Positions 24,405 to 31,460 of a DNA stretch of 64,000 nt are shown here, in pieces (position 1 is the first letter of the stretch; each line of letters starts with the position of its first letter). The DNA comes from Paraburkholderia sp. CNPSo 3274 (GTDB taxonomy: Bacteria; Pseudomonadota; Gammaproteobacteria; Burkholderiales; Burkholderiaceae). The position numbers and the translations under genes are program-made. Below the pieces are notes generated by a model that made no database searches, was not told the DNA's origin, and saw only the letters and a program-made list of their open reading frames with translations. The stretch is from positions 55,287-119,286 of the forward strand of contig NZ_JAMBPR010000023.1 of the NCBI RefSeq assembly GCF_024206475.1, given 5' to 3'.

Positions 24405-25736
24405 TCAGCCCCAGGCGAGAATCGCAACCGAATAAACGATGCCGATCCAGAACATCATGATGACCGTGTAGCCCATGATGTCCTTGAGTTTGAGTTTGGA
24501 AAGCGCGAGGGCGGGCAAGATCCAGAACGGCTGTACAAGATCGTTCCATGCGTTGCCGAGCATCACGGCCGTCGAGGTATGGCCCACGGAGGCGCCGATG
24601 GTCTTCGCCGCTTCGATCATGAACGGTCCCTGAATGACCCAGTGGCCGCCGCCCGAAGGCGCGAAGAAGTTGATGACGAACGAACTGATCAAGCCCCAGA
24701 ACGGCAGCGTGCCCGGCGTCGCGATCTTCACGAACGCTGCGGAAAACGTATTGACGAGACCCGAAGACGCCATGATCGCCATGATGCCCGCGTAGAACGG
24801 GTACTGCAGAATGATGCCGCTGATCGTGCGAATGCCTTCGTTGAGCTTCTCCACATAGCGGATCGGCGTGCCGAGCAGCAGGATGCCGAGGAACAGAATG
24901 AAGAAGTTGATGAGGTTCAGGTCGATCGAGCCGCCCTGCACGAAGTGCAGCGCGACATAGCCCATGCCGATCAGGCCGATCACGTAGCTCAGAATACGAC
25001 TGTTGTTCAGGCGGTTGGCGAGCGTGTTGCCTTCGTCGAGATCCACGCCGAGCGCGGCGGCCTTCTGCTGCTTTTCTTCCTGGGCGCGATCGATTTCCCT
25101 GATCGGCTGACCAGGCTTGGGGTGCAGCCATGCGTTCAGGAGCGGCAGCGTGATGATGGTCACGAGGCTCGTGATGAGCATGGTGGGCGAGAAAATCGTT
25201 TCGGAGAGCGGAATGACGCCCATTTGCGCTTCGAGCGGATGTCCCTTCGTGGAGATCAGCACGGGAATACTGGCCGAAAGCCCGAGGCCGTAGAGCGTGA
25301 AGCCGCTATACGCCGAAGCGATGATGAGCGGGTAGTGCACCCCTTTCACACGCAGCGCGAGCTTGCGTGCGACGATCCCGCCCACCACGAGGCCGAAGCC
25401 CCAGTTCAGATAGCTGCCGATGCCGCCCACCAGCGTCGCGACGATGATCGCCATGCGCGGATCGTTCACGCGCGCCACCACGCGGTTCAGAAAGCGGTCG
25501 GTGAGCGGCGCGGTCGCCAGCACGTAGCCCATCGCGAGAATCACCGCCATTTGCGTGGTGAACGCGAGCAGCGCCCAGAAGCCCTTGCCCCAGCTCGTAG
25601 TGAGGGCCGTGACGGCTTGTCCTTGCACGATCACGGCAAGTGCCATCGTCAGCAGGGTGAGGCCGATCGCGAACACGAACGGATCGGGCAAATACCGGCG
25701 CATCAGCTCGGTAAAGAAAGCGGTGACTTTCTGCAT
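24405..25736 (-). CDS. AtoE-type short-chain fatty acid transporter
   Basis: A 443-residue inner-membrane protein with about eleven hydrophobic segments. The sequence RRYLPDPFVFAIGLTLLTM at the N-terminus, NWGFGLVVGGIVARKLA and NFFAPSGGGHWVIQGPFMIEAA are characteristic of the short-chain fatty acid carrier family typified by E. coli AtoE. It would import a short monocarboxylate. It lies inside the IclR/cyclase cluster, 68 bp after the dehydrogenase gene, so its substrate is probably the starting compound of that pathway. The ATG at 25736 starts the conserved region; the upstream in-frame stretch lacks membrane character. Confidence 0.88.
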   Translation of the reverse strand: MQKVTAFFTELMRRYLPDPFVFAIGLTLLTMALAVIVQGQAVTALTTSWGKGFWALLAFTTQMAVILAMGYVLATAPLTDRFLNRVVARVNDPRMAIIVATLVGGIGSYLNWGFGLVVGGIVARKLALRVKGVHYPLIIASAYSGFTLYGLGLSASIPVLISTKGHPLEAQMGVIPLSETIFSPTMLITSLVTIITLPLLNAWLHPKPGQPIREIDRAQEEKQQKAAALGVDLDEGNTLANRLNNSRILSYVIGLIGMGYVALHFVQGGSIDLNLINFFILFLGILLLGTPIRYVEKLNEGIRTISGIILQYPFYAGIMAIMASSGLVNTFSAAFVKIATPGTLPFWGLISSFVINFFAPSGGGHWVIQGPFMIEAAKTIGASVGHTSTAVMLGNAWNDLVQPFWILPALALSKLKLKDIMGYTVIMMFWIGIVYSVAILAWG

Positions 25737-25804
25737 GGAAGTGTCTCTATCTGAATCGTAATAGTTGTCGGGTCTCTTCGGCTCTCGGCGCGCGTTCGAG
25801 GCGC

Positions 25805-26785
25805 TTATGAGTCGTCGTGGCTTTGGGTCTTGCGATGGCGGGTGAGATGCATGAGCTGGCGGTCGCGCCAGCCCACACGCTCGTCCCATTGATCGAGCGG
25901 CAGCGCTGCCCGTCTCGCCGTCTCGACCTGTGCGACGAGTTCAGGTGTCCACGGGTCGTGCTGGCCGCGTTCTGCGCCCATGCGTGCGTACGAAGGGCCC
26001 ATTTTCTGCGCATGCGAGGCGATGCCGCCGCGCGTGTTCAGGTCGACGGTCTCGAACGGGCCGATCACCGACCAGCGCGGGCCGAGGCCTTCGCGCATCA
26101 CGGTGTCGATGTCTTCCACCGACGCCACGCCGTCGCGCACGAGGCAATACGCTTCGCGCAGCACGGCGCCTTGCAGGCGGTTGAAGATGAAGCCTTCCAC
26201 TTCGTGCTTCACGCGCACGGGCTTCATACCGGCTTCGGCGTAGAGCGCGATCGCGCGCGTGGCCGCCGCTTCGGACGTGAAGGGTGCGGGCACGACCTCG
26301 ATCACGGGCACGAGGTAGGGCGGGTTGCCGGGATGGGCGACGAGGCACCGCGCGCGGCCGGGTAGCGTATCGTCGACGAATTTCGAAGTCGCGAGAAACG
26401 ACGAAGCGCTCGCGAGTATCGCTTCGGGCGGCGCGGCGCGGTCGAGCTGCGCGAAGATCTCGCGCTTGAGTTCGGCGCGCTCGGGCGCACATTCCTGCAC
26501 GAGATCGGCTTGCGCGACAGCGGCTTCGAGCGTATCGACGATCGCGACGCGCGCGGCGATTTCTTTCGCGCTTTCGTCGAGCAGGGCGTATTGCGTGAGA
26601 TCGTTCAGGCGCAGCGCAATCTCTTCAGGCGCGGCGGCGCGGCGTGCAGCGTCGGGATCGTAGAGGCGCACGCGCCAGCCGGCCCGCGCAAAGCAGATCG
26701 CGAACGCCACGCCGATGCTGCCCGCGCCGACAATACCGGCGCGGCGCGTGTTGCATGCTTGCGCAGGCGTTTCGAGGGCCGCCAT
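25805..26785 (-). CDS. 3-hydroxyacyl-CoA dehydrogenase-like NAD-dependent oxidoreductase
   Basis: A 326-residue enzyme with an N-terminal Rossmann fold (AGIVGAGSIGVAFAICFARAG) and the 3HCDH C-terminal helical domain (GFIFNRLQGAVLREAYCLV, GLGPRWSVIGPFETVDLN). CLVAHPGNPPYLVPVIEVVP has the catalytic His block. It is in the lambda-crystallin/L-carnitine dehydrogenase/L-gulonate dehydrogenase branch that acts on free 3-hydroxy acids rather than on CoA esters. The ATG lies two bases after the SDR stop, so the two dehydrogenases are co-translated. The precise 3-hydroxy acid is unknown. Confidence 0.87.
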   Translation of the reverse strand: MAALETPAQACNTRRAGIVGAGSIGVAFAICFARAGWRVRLYDPDAARRAAAPEEIALRLNDLTQYALLDESAKEIAARVAIVDTLEAAVAQADLVQECAPERAELKREIFAQLDRAAPPEAILASASSFLATSKFVDDTLPGRARCLVAHPGNPPYLVPVIEVVPAPFTSEAAATRAIALYAEAGMKPVRVKHEVEGFIFNRLQGAVLREAYCLVRDGVASVEDIDTVMREGLGPRWSVIGPFETVDLNTRGGIASHAQKMGPSYARMGAERGQHDPWTPELVAQVETARRAALPLDQWDERVGWRDRQLMHLTRHRKTQSHDDS

Positions 26786-26787
26786 CG

Positions 26788-27489
26788 TCAGACCCCCGCG
26801 ACGCCAACGGTCATGCCGCCGCACACGTAGAGCACCTGGCCGGTCACGAAGCCGCTGCGCGCGTCGAGCAGATACGAGGCCGCGTGTGCGACATCGTCGG
26901 GCGTGCCTACGCGCTTGACGGGCACGGCATTGATGATTGCCTCGGTGCGCGGCGCGCCGGGCGGATTCGCGCGGTCGAACAGTTCGGTACGGATCGGGCC
27001 CGGGCCAATGGCGTTCGCGGTCACGCCGAATGCGCCGAGTTCGAGCGCCCATACGCGCGTCATGCCGATCAATGCGGCCTTGGTGGCCGAATAGGCCGTG
27101 CGCAGCTCCTTACCGAGCGCGGCGCGCGACGACATGTTGACGATGCGGCCGAAGCCCGCAGCCTTCATGCCGGGCAATAGCGCCTGCATGCACTGCTGCG
27201 CGCAGCGCACGTTGAGCGACCATGCGCGTTCGAGTTCTTCGAGCGTCTGGTGCTCGGCGTCGTTGGGCACGACCACGCCCACGTTGTTGATGAGGCGCGT
27301 GATCGGGCCGCCTTCCAGCGCGCGGGCGAGCGCGGCTGCCGTTGCCTGGGTGTCGGAGAGATCGGCGATGATGCCGTCGCCCACGCGGTCGATGACGACG
27401 GCTTCGTAACCGTCAGCCTCGCAGCGCGCGGCGCACGCGGCGCCGATGCCAGCGGCGCCGCCAGTAATCAGGACTCTTTCTTTAGCCAT
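26788..27489 (-). CDS. Short-chain dehydrogenase/reductase (SDR)
   Basis: A 233-residue classical SDR. The cofactor motif is LITGGAAGIGAACAARC, the structural motif is NNVGV, and the catalytic tetrad includes Ser in NMSSRAALG and YSATK. It is followed by GPGPIRTELFDRANPPG and FVTGQVLYVCGG. It oxidises or reduces an alcohol/ketone in the cluster pathway. It lies 45 bp after the cyclase gene and is separated by two bases from the 3-hydroxyacid dehydrogenase-like gene. The ATG at 27489 gives the normal family N-terminus MAKERVLITGG. Confidence 0.88.
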   Translation of the reverse strand: MAKERVLITGGAAGIGAACAARCEADGYEAVVIDRVGDGIIADLSDTQATAAALARALEGGPITRLINNVGVVVPNDAEHQTLEELERAWSLNVRCAQQCMQALLPGMKAAGFGRIVNMSSRAALGKELRTAYSATKAALIGMTRVWALELGAFGVTANAIGPGPIRTELFDRANPPGAPRTEAIINAVPVKRVGTPDDVAHAASYLLDARSGFVTGQVLYVCGGMTVGVAGV

Positions 27490-27534
27490 GTTGTTCAGGA
27501 ATGCGGACAAAACAAAGGATTACGGATTAGTTCA

Positions 27535-28587
27535 TCAAACTGTTGCAACGGGCGTGACAGGCGAGCCCATGGCGCCCGGCAGCCGCAGCGGGGGCGCGGT
27601 GAGCATAAAGCGCGAGCGTTGGTGCTCGCGCAGCCACTGGGCAAGCTCGCGCAAATACCAAAGCTCGCCCAGCGGCAGACCGAGCTTGAAGAGGCAGTGA
27701 TGATGCAGCGGCATGAGCGGGTGCTCGCCAGGCGTGGCCGGCGCACGCGCGGGGTAACGTTCGACGGCGTAGTTGTCGGCGGCGAGCGCGGCGATGCCCG
27801 AATCGGTGATCCATTGCAGCAGACGCTCGTCGCGCCCGTCGAGCGCGCTGCAGTGGCTCGACAAAATGGCTTCGTCGGGCTGGCGGTTCATTTCGAGCAC
27901 CATCTCCGCGAAGCCGGTGCGCAGCACGAGCATGTCGCCGCGCTCGACTTCCACGCCGTCAGCCTCGATCACGCGCATCAGGTCGTCGTAGCCCACGGTG
28001 CGAAACTCACGGCCAAAATGCGCGGCGAAATCGATCAGCACGCCGCGGCCTTGCATGCCCTTGACGGCAAGGTGCTCGATGCCGAGCACCTCGGCATGGC
28101 TATGCTCGCCGCCGCACGCGTGAGGCGCAAAGTTGTCTTCCGCGCGATATTCCATCGGGCCGACCACGTCCACGTTCGCGCGATAGCCGTTGTAGTAAAC
28201 GCTCTCGGCCGTGCCGTCGCCGTTGGCGTCGAAGCGCGCGCCCACGTGCGCAAGCGAATCCCACTGCGTGGAGTATTGGAGCGAGAGCAGCACCTGATCG
28301 TCGCTCACCACGTCGATCGCGCCCGCAACGTTCCGCGCGAACGGGAAGTTCACATAGGGCAGGCCGTCGCGGAAGGTGGGACGAAGCACCGGCGGATGGC
28401 GGCGCACGTTGAGCTTGCTGTCGCCGGGAAAGTCGAGCGGCAGAGAAAGGGTGAACGTGAGACCCGCGCGTATCTCCTGCGCGCCCTTGAGCACCTGCTC
28501 CGCGCCAATGAGATTGGGGCGGCCCAATTGATCGTCGGGGCCGAAGTCACCCCAGTTCGAGCCTTCCGGCCGGTTCTTCCAACGCAT
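27535..28587 (-). CDS. Cyclase-family (kynurenine-formamidase-like) hydrolase with altered metal motif
   Basis: A 350-residue protein of the PF04199 cyclase family, whose members open cyclic amides, lactones or formamides (kynurenine formamidase, isatin hydrolase). In the usual HxGTHxDxxxH metal motif the first two His are replaced: here it reads QYSTQWDSLAH, keeping only the Asp and last His. Other family features are GRGVLIDFA and MLVLRTGF. It is the first structural gene of the cluster, with GGAGGG before the ATG, and the IclR gene is 72 bp upstream on the same strand. Ring opening of the imported compound or of the CatC-like product is a reasonable guess, not a demonstrated reaction. Confidence 0.82.
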   Translation of the reverse strand: MRWKNRPEGSNWGDFGPDDQLGRPNLIGAEQVLKGAQEIRAGLTFTLSLPLDFPGDSKLNVRRHPPVLRPTFRDGLPYVNFPFARNVAGAIDVVSDDQVLLSLQYSTQWDSLAHVGARFDANGDGTAESVYYNGYRANVDVVGPMEYRAEDNFAPHACGGEHSHAEVLGIEHLAVKGMQGRGVLIDFAAHFGREFRTVGYDDLMRVIEADGVEVERGDMLVLRTGFAEMVLEMNRQPDEAILSSHCSALDGRDERLLQWITDSGIAALAADNYAVERYPARAPATPGEHPLMPLHHHCLFKLGLPLGELWYLRELAQWLREHQRSRFMLTAPPLRLPGAMGSPVTPVATV

Positions 28588-28659
28588 GCTTAACCCTCCA
28601 CTTCAGGAATTCCGCGCTTGCTCACCGCTACATTCAGTGCCCGAGGCATTTGACGTGCC

Positions 28660-29403
28660 TTACGCGGCGAGCAGCGTTGGCGGGATTTGCGCGTACACCT
28701 CGAGCAGCGCCTTCACGGCGTTCTGCTCGTTCTTGAGAAGACGCGCCTTGGGCGCGCCGATGACGAGCGCAAACGCCTCACCATGAATCAGGAAACCGCG
28801 CGCGAGGCCGGCGACGTCCTCCACGCTCTCGCCCGTCGAGCGATGCCAGCCGTCCGTTACGCCCTGCTCGACGTCGCGCTCGAACGCGCCGCGGTCGATC
28901 ACCGTGCCATTGGCCGAGTGCAACTGCGGCTCGCAACTGTCGAGCAGTTTGCGGCGCGCGGCCGGCGCGAGCGCGCCGAGCAGCGCCTTGCCCGCGGCGC
29001 TCGCAATGGTCATGAAGCCGCCCGGCTCGTCGCTGTAGCGGATCTTCTGGCGCGACTCCATCACGTCGAGATAGACCACGCGGTTGCCCGCAAGCGTGGC
29101 GAGCGCGGCGGTTTCGCCGGTCGCGTCGCGCAGCGCGGAAAGCAGCGGCTGAAACATCAGCGTGAGCGGGTCCTCGCTGCAGATGTCGCGCGCCACGTGC
29201 AGCAGGCGCTGCGTGGGGTAATAGCCCGCTTTCACGCCCGGCGCGTACAGATAGCCTTTGGCCACCATCGTCTGCAACAACGCGTGGCAGCTCGACAGCG
29301 GGATCTCGGTTCGACGCGCAATCTCGCTGTAGATCATCGGTTGCCGGACTTCGGCAAAGAGGTTGATTACGTCGAAGACACGCACTGCAGTTTTCACATC
29401 CAT
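28660..29403 (-). CDS. IclR-family transcriptional regulator
   Basis: A 247-residue regulator. The winged helix is at residues 1-65 (VRVFDVINLFAEVRQPMIYSEIARRTEIP, SSCHALLQTMVAKGYL). The effector domain follows (GNRVVYLDVMESRQKIRY, ASAAGKALLGALAP, and SVEDVAGLARGFLIHG). It lies upstream of, and in the same direction as, the cyclase/SDR/dehydrogenase/AtoE cluster, so it most likely controls that operon in response to a pathway acid. The ATG at 29403 is chosen because the IclR domain begins there. Confidence 0.9.
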   Translation of the reverse strand: MDVKTAVRVFDVINLFAEVRQPMIYSEIARRTEIPLSSCHALLQTMVAKGYLYAPGVKAGYYPTQRLLHVARDICSEDPLTLMFQPLLSALRDATGETAALATLAGNRVVYLDVMESRQKIRYSDEPGGFMTIASAAGKALLGALAPAARRKLLDSCEPQLHSANGTVIDRGAFERDVEQGVTDGWHRSTGESVEDVAGLARGFLIHGEAFALVIGAPKARLLKNEQNAVKALLEVYAQIPPTLLAA

Positions 29404-29607
29404 GAGAGCATTATCGGCATATCGATAACGAGCTGACAATACGATTACGGGTAAACACCTAAATCGTCGCAATCGCGGCCCACGCGGGCGGCGGGCAAAC
29501 CGAGGGTTATCCCTTGGTTGACGCTAATGAGCGACCGTTTCATAGTCCGCACCTTCCGGCACTTTGTTCGATAAATGAAAGGTGGTTCGTAAGGCGAACG
29601 AAACAAG

Positions 29608-30252
29608 GTGGTGAAGCTGCCGATCGCCGAAGTGCTGCGCCATCACAAGGGGCTCGTGGCGATGGGCGTGGGCGCTTGCGTGATCGCGCTCTCGGCCACG
29701 TACTTCAAGACCACGTTCGCGCTTTCGTGGGCCGTGACCTCGATCGGGTTCGACCGCACGCAGTTCCTGAGCGTCATCACGTTCGCGATTGTCGTGCAGT
29801 TGATCGTGCAACCGTTCGGCGCGGTGCTCGCCACGAAGATGGATCTCAAGAAGGCGATCATCTACATGCTCGTGCCCGAGATCGTTGCGCTGCCGCTGAT
29901 GTTCTCGATGATCGCCACCGGTTCGACCTGGCTCGCGATGATCGGCATGGCGCTCGCCTCGATTCCGCATTCGCTCTACTACGCGGCCATGGCGGGCATG
30001 CTGGCGAAGGCTTTCCCCGCGCAGGTGCGTTACACCGGCATTTCGCTCGCTTATCAGATTTGCGGCATGGTGTTCGCGGGCACGACGCCGATTCTCGGCC
30101 AGTACCTGTTGAGCGCCACGGGCAGCATTCTTTCGGTGGTTGCGCTGGGGGTGGTGCATGTGCTCATCACGCTGGTTTGCGCGCTGATGCTGGTCGCGCG
30201 CATGCAGGGCGAGGGCACGCTGGAGACGCAGCGCGCGGTGGCGCGGGTTTGA
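29608..30252 (+). pseudogene. C-terminal half of an MFS (metabolite:H+ symporter-type) transporter
   Basis: The 214-residue frame begins with tandem GTG codons at VVKLPIAEVLRHHKGLVAMG, which corresponds to the central cytoplasmic loop of MHS-family transporters, and then contains about six hydrophobic helices (YFKTTFALSWAVTSIG, IPHSLYYAAMAGMLAKAFP, YTGISLAYQICGMVFAG). Full members have about 430 residues and twelve helices. In-frame TAA at 29590 closes the upstream frame, and I find no N-terminal half nearby. This is most simply a 5'-truncated relic; a half-size transporter that dimerises is a remote alternative. The 204 bp before it hold no gene. Confidence 0.75.
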
Positions 30253-30280
30253 TCTGCTGAATACCGATGCTGAATGGCAG

Positions 30281-30312
30281 ACGGGGCGCGGGCGATCGAG
30301 TCCGCGCCCCGT
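30281..30312. terminator. Bidirectional terminator hairpin
   Basis: Arms ACGGGGCGCGG (30281-30291) / CCGCGCCCCGT (30302-30312) lie between the convergent MFS remnant and LysR gene, followed by TTGCGTTT on the plus side. Confidence 0.65.
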
Positions 30313-30332
30313 TTGCGTTTAGCCCCAACCGC

Positions 30333-31298
30333 CTAACCCCGCGCCTTCTCCGCCTCTTGATAGAACTCGCGCAGCGACTGCCCGAAGGTGGTGTCGACAT
30401 CGCGCAGCACGCCCGCGCGCGTGAACATCGCAACCGGCGGCAGCGTCCAGTCGAGCGTGTACGGCACGATCGCCACGCCCGCGAAGTGCACGAGTTCCTC
30501 GGCAATATCGGCGGGCACGATTGATACGGCGTTCTCGTTCGTGCTGATCATCTCGCCGATCAGCCGCGACGTGTAGCTCTCCACGATAGGCACGGGCGGC
30601 GCCACGCCCGCGTGCAGAAAGAGGTCGGAAATCTGCTCGCGGATGGGCGTGTGCGGCGCGCCCAGGATCCAGTCCAGTTCGACCAGCTTTTCCCAGTCGA
30701 GCTTGCCGCGCGCGAGGCGCGCCGCGAGCCGGCGGCTGGCGATGAGCCGCGGCTTTTGCTGATGCAGCACCTCGAAGCGCAACTGCGAGACATCGACTGC
30801 CGAAGACGCGCGCCCGATCACGATATCGAGCGTATGGTCGCGAAGCTGTGGCAGGAGCGCGTCGCTCGTGCCTTCGTGAATCGTCATGGTGACGCGTTGC
30901 GGCAGCCGTGACTGCGTGAGGCGAATGGCAGCGGCGAGCGTGCGCCCCGAGATGAACGGAATCACGCCTACGTGCACGCGCGTGGCGTGCCCGGCCACCA
31001 CGGCTTCGATGTCGCGCGCGAGGTGGTCGAGGTCGTGCAGCATGGCCTGGGCGCGCGCGAGCACCACGTTGCCGAGCGCCGTGGGCGTCATGCCGCGCGA
31101 CGAACGGTCGAAGAGCGGCGCGCCGAACATGCTCTCCATTTCAGCGAGCGCGTTGGTGACGGCGGGCTGGCTCGTCGCCATGTGTTCCGCCACGCGCGTG
31201 AGCGAGCCGTGCTGGCGGATCTGCAGGAGCAGGACCAGATGGCGCATTTTCAGGCGCGTATTCAACCGCCTCGTCACGTCGTCAATGCTGAAAGACAC
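30333..31298 (-). CDS. LysR-family transcriptional regulator
   Basis: A roughly 321-residue regulator. The N-terminal HTH reads LKMRHLVLLLQIRQHGSLTRVAEHMATSQPAVTNALAEMESMFG, with LFDRSSRGMTPTALG completing the domain; the effector-binding domain follows (VHVGVIPFISGRTLAAAI). It resembles regulators of the GbpR/PcaQ-like group. The start is uncertain: GTG 31298 gives a normal LysR N-terminus, and TTG 31319 would add seven residues. It is divergent from the malic enzyme gene (162-bp spacer) and convergent with the MFS relic, so its regulon may be either the malic enzyme or a now-broken transport system. Confidence 0.85.
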   Translation of the reverse strand: MSFSIDDVTRRLNTRLKMRHLVLLLQIRQHGSLTRVAEHMATSQPAVTNALAEMESMFGAPLFDRSSRGMTPTALGNVVLARAQAMLHDLDHLARDIEAVVAGHATRVHVGVIPFISGRTLAAAIRLTQSRLPQRVTMTIHEGTSDALLPQLRDHTLDIVIGRASSAVDVSQLRFEVLHQQKPRLIASRRLAARLARGKLDWEKLVELDWILGAPHTPIREQISDLFLHAGVAPPVPIVESYTSRLIGEMISTNENAVSIVPADIAEELVHFAGVAIVPYTLDWTLPPVAMFTRAGVLRDVDTTFGQSLREFYQEAEKARG

Positions 31299-31460
31299 GA
31301 TTCCCCAGGGTATTACCAAAAAATGATGGCCCCATACTAAATCAAAATGGGCACGTTATGAGGGCTCTCTAGAATCGTCTCATTCGAACACGCTTGACCG
31401 CGCCAGCCTCGATCCACGTGAGCTGCGCGAGCCGGGCCCTATCCATATCGAGTGAGGAAC

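Noticed and set aside
25805..26785. L-carnitine dehydrogenase as a specific call
   Set aside because: The fold branch fits, but no other carnitine genes (betainyl-CoA thioesterase, 3-keto cleavage enzyme) are adjacent, so the substrate is left open.
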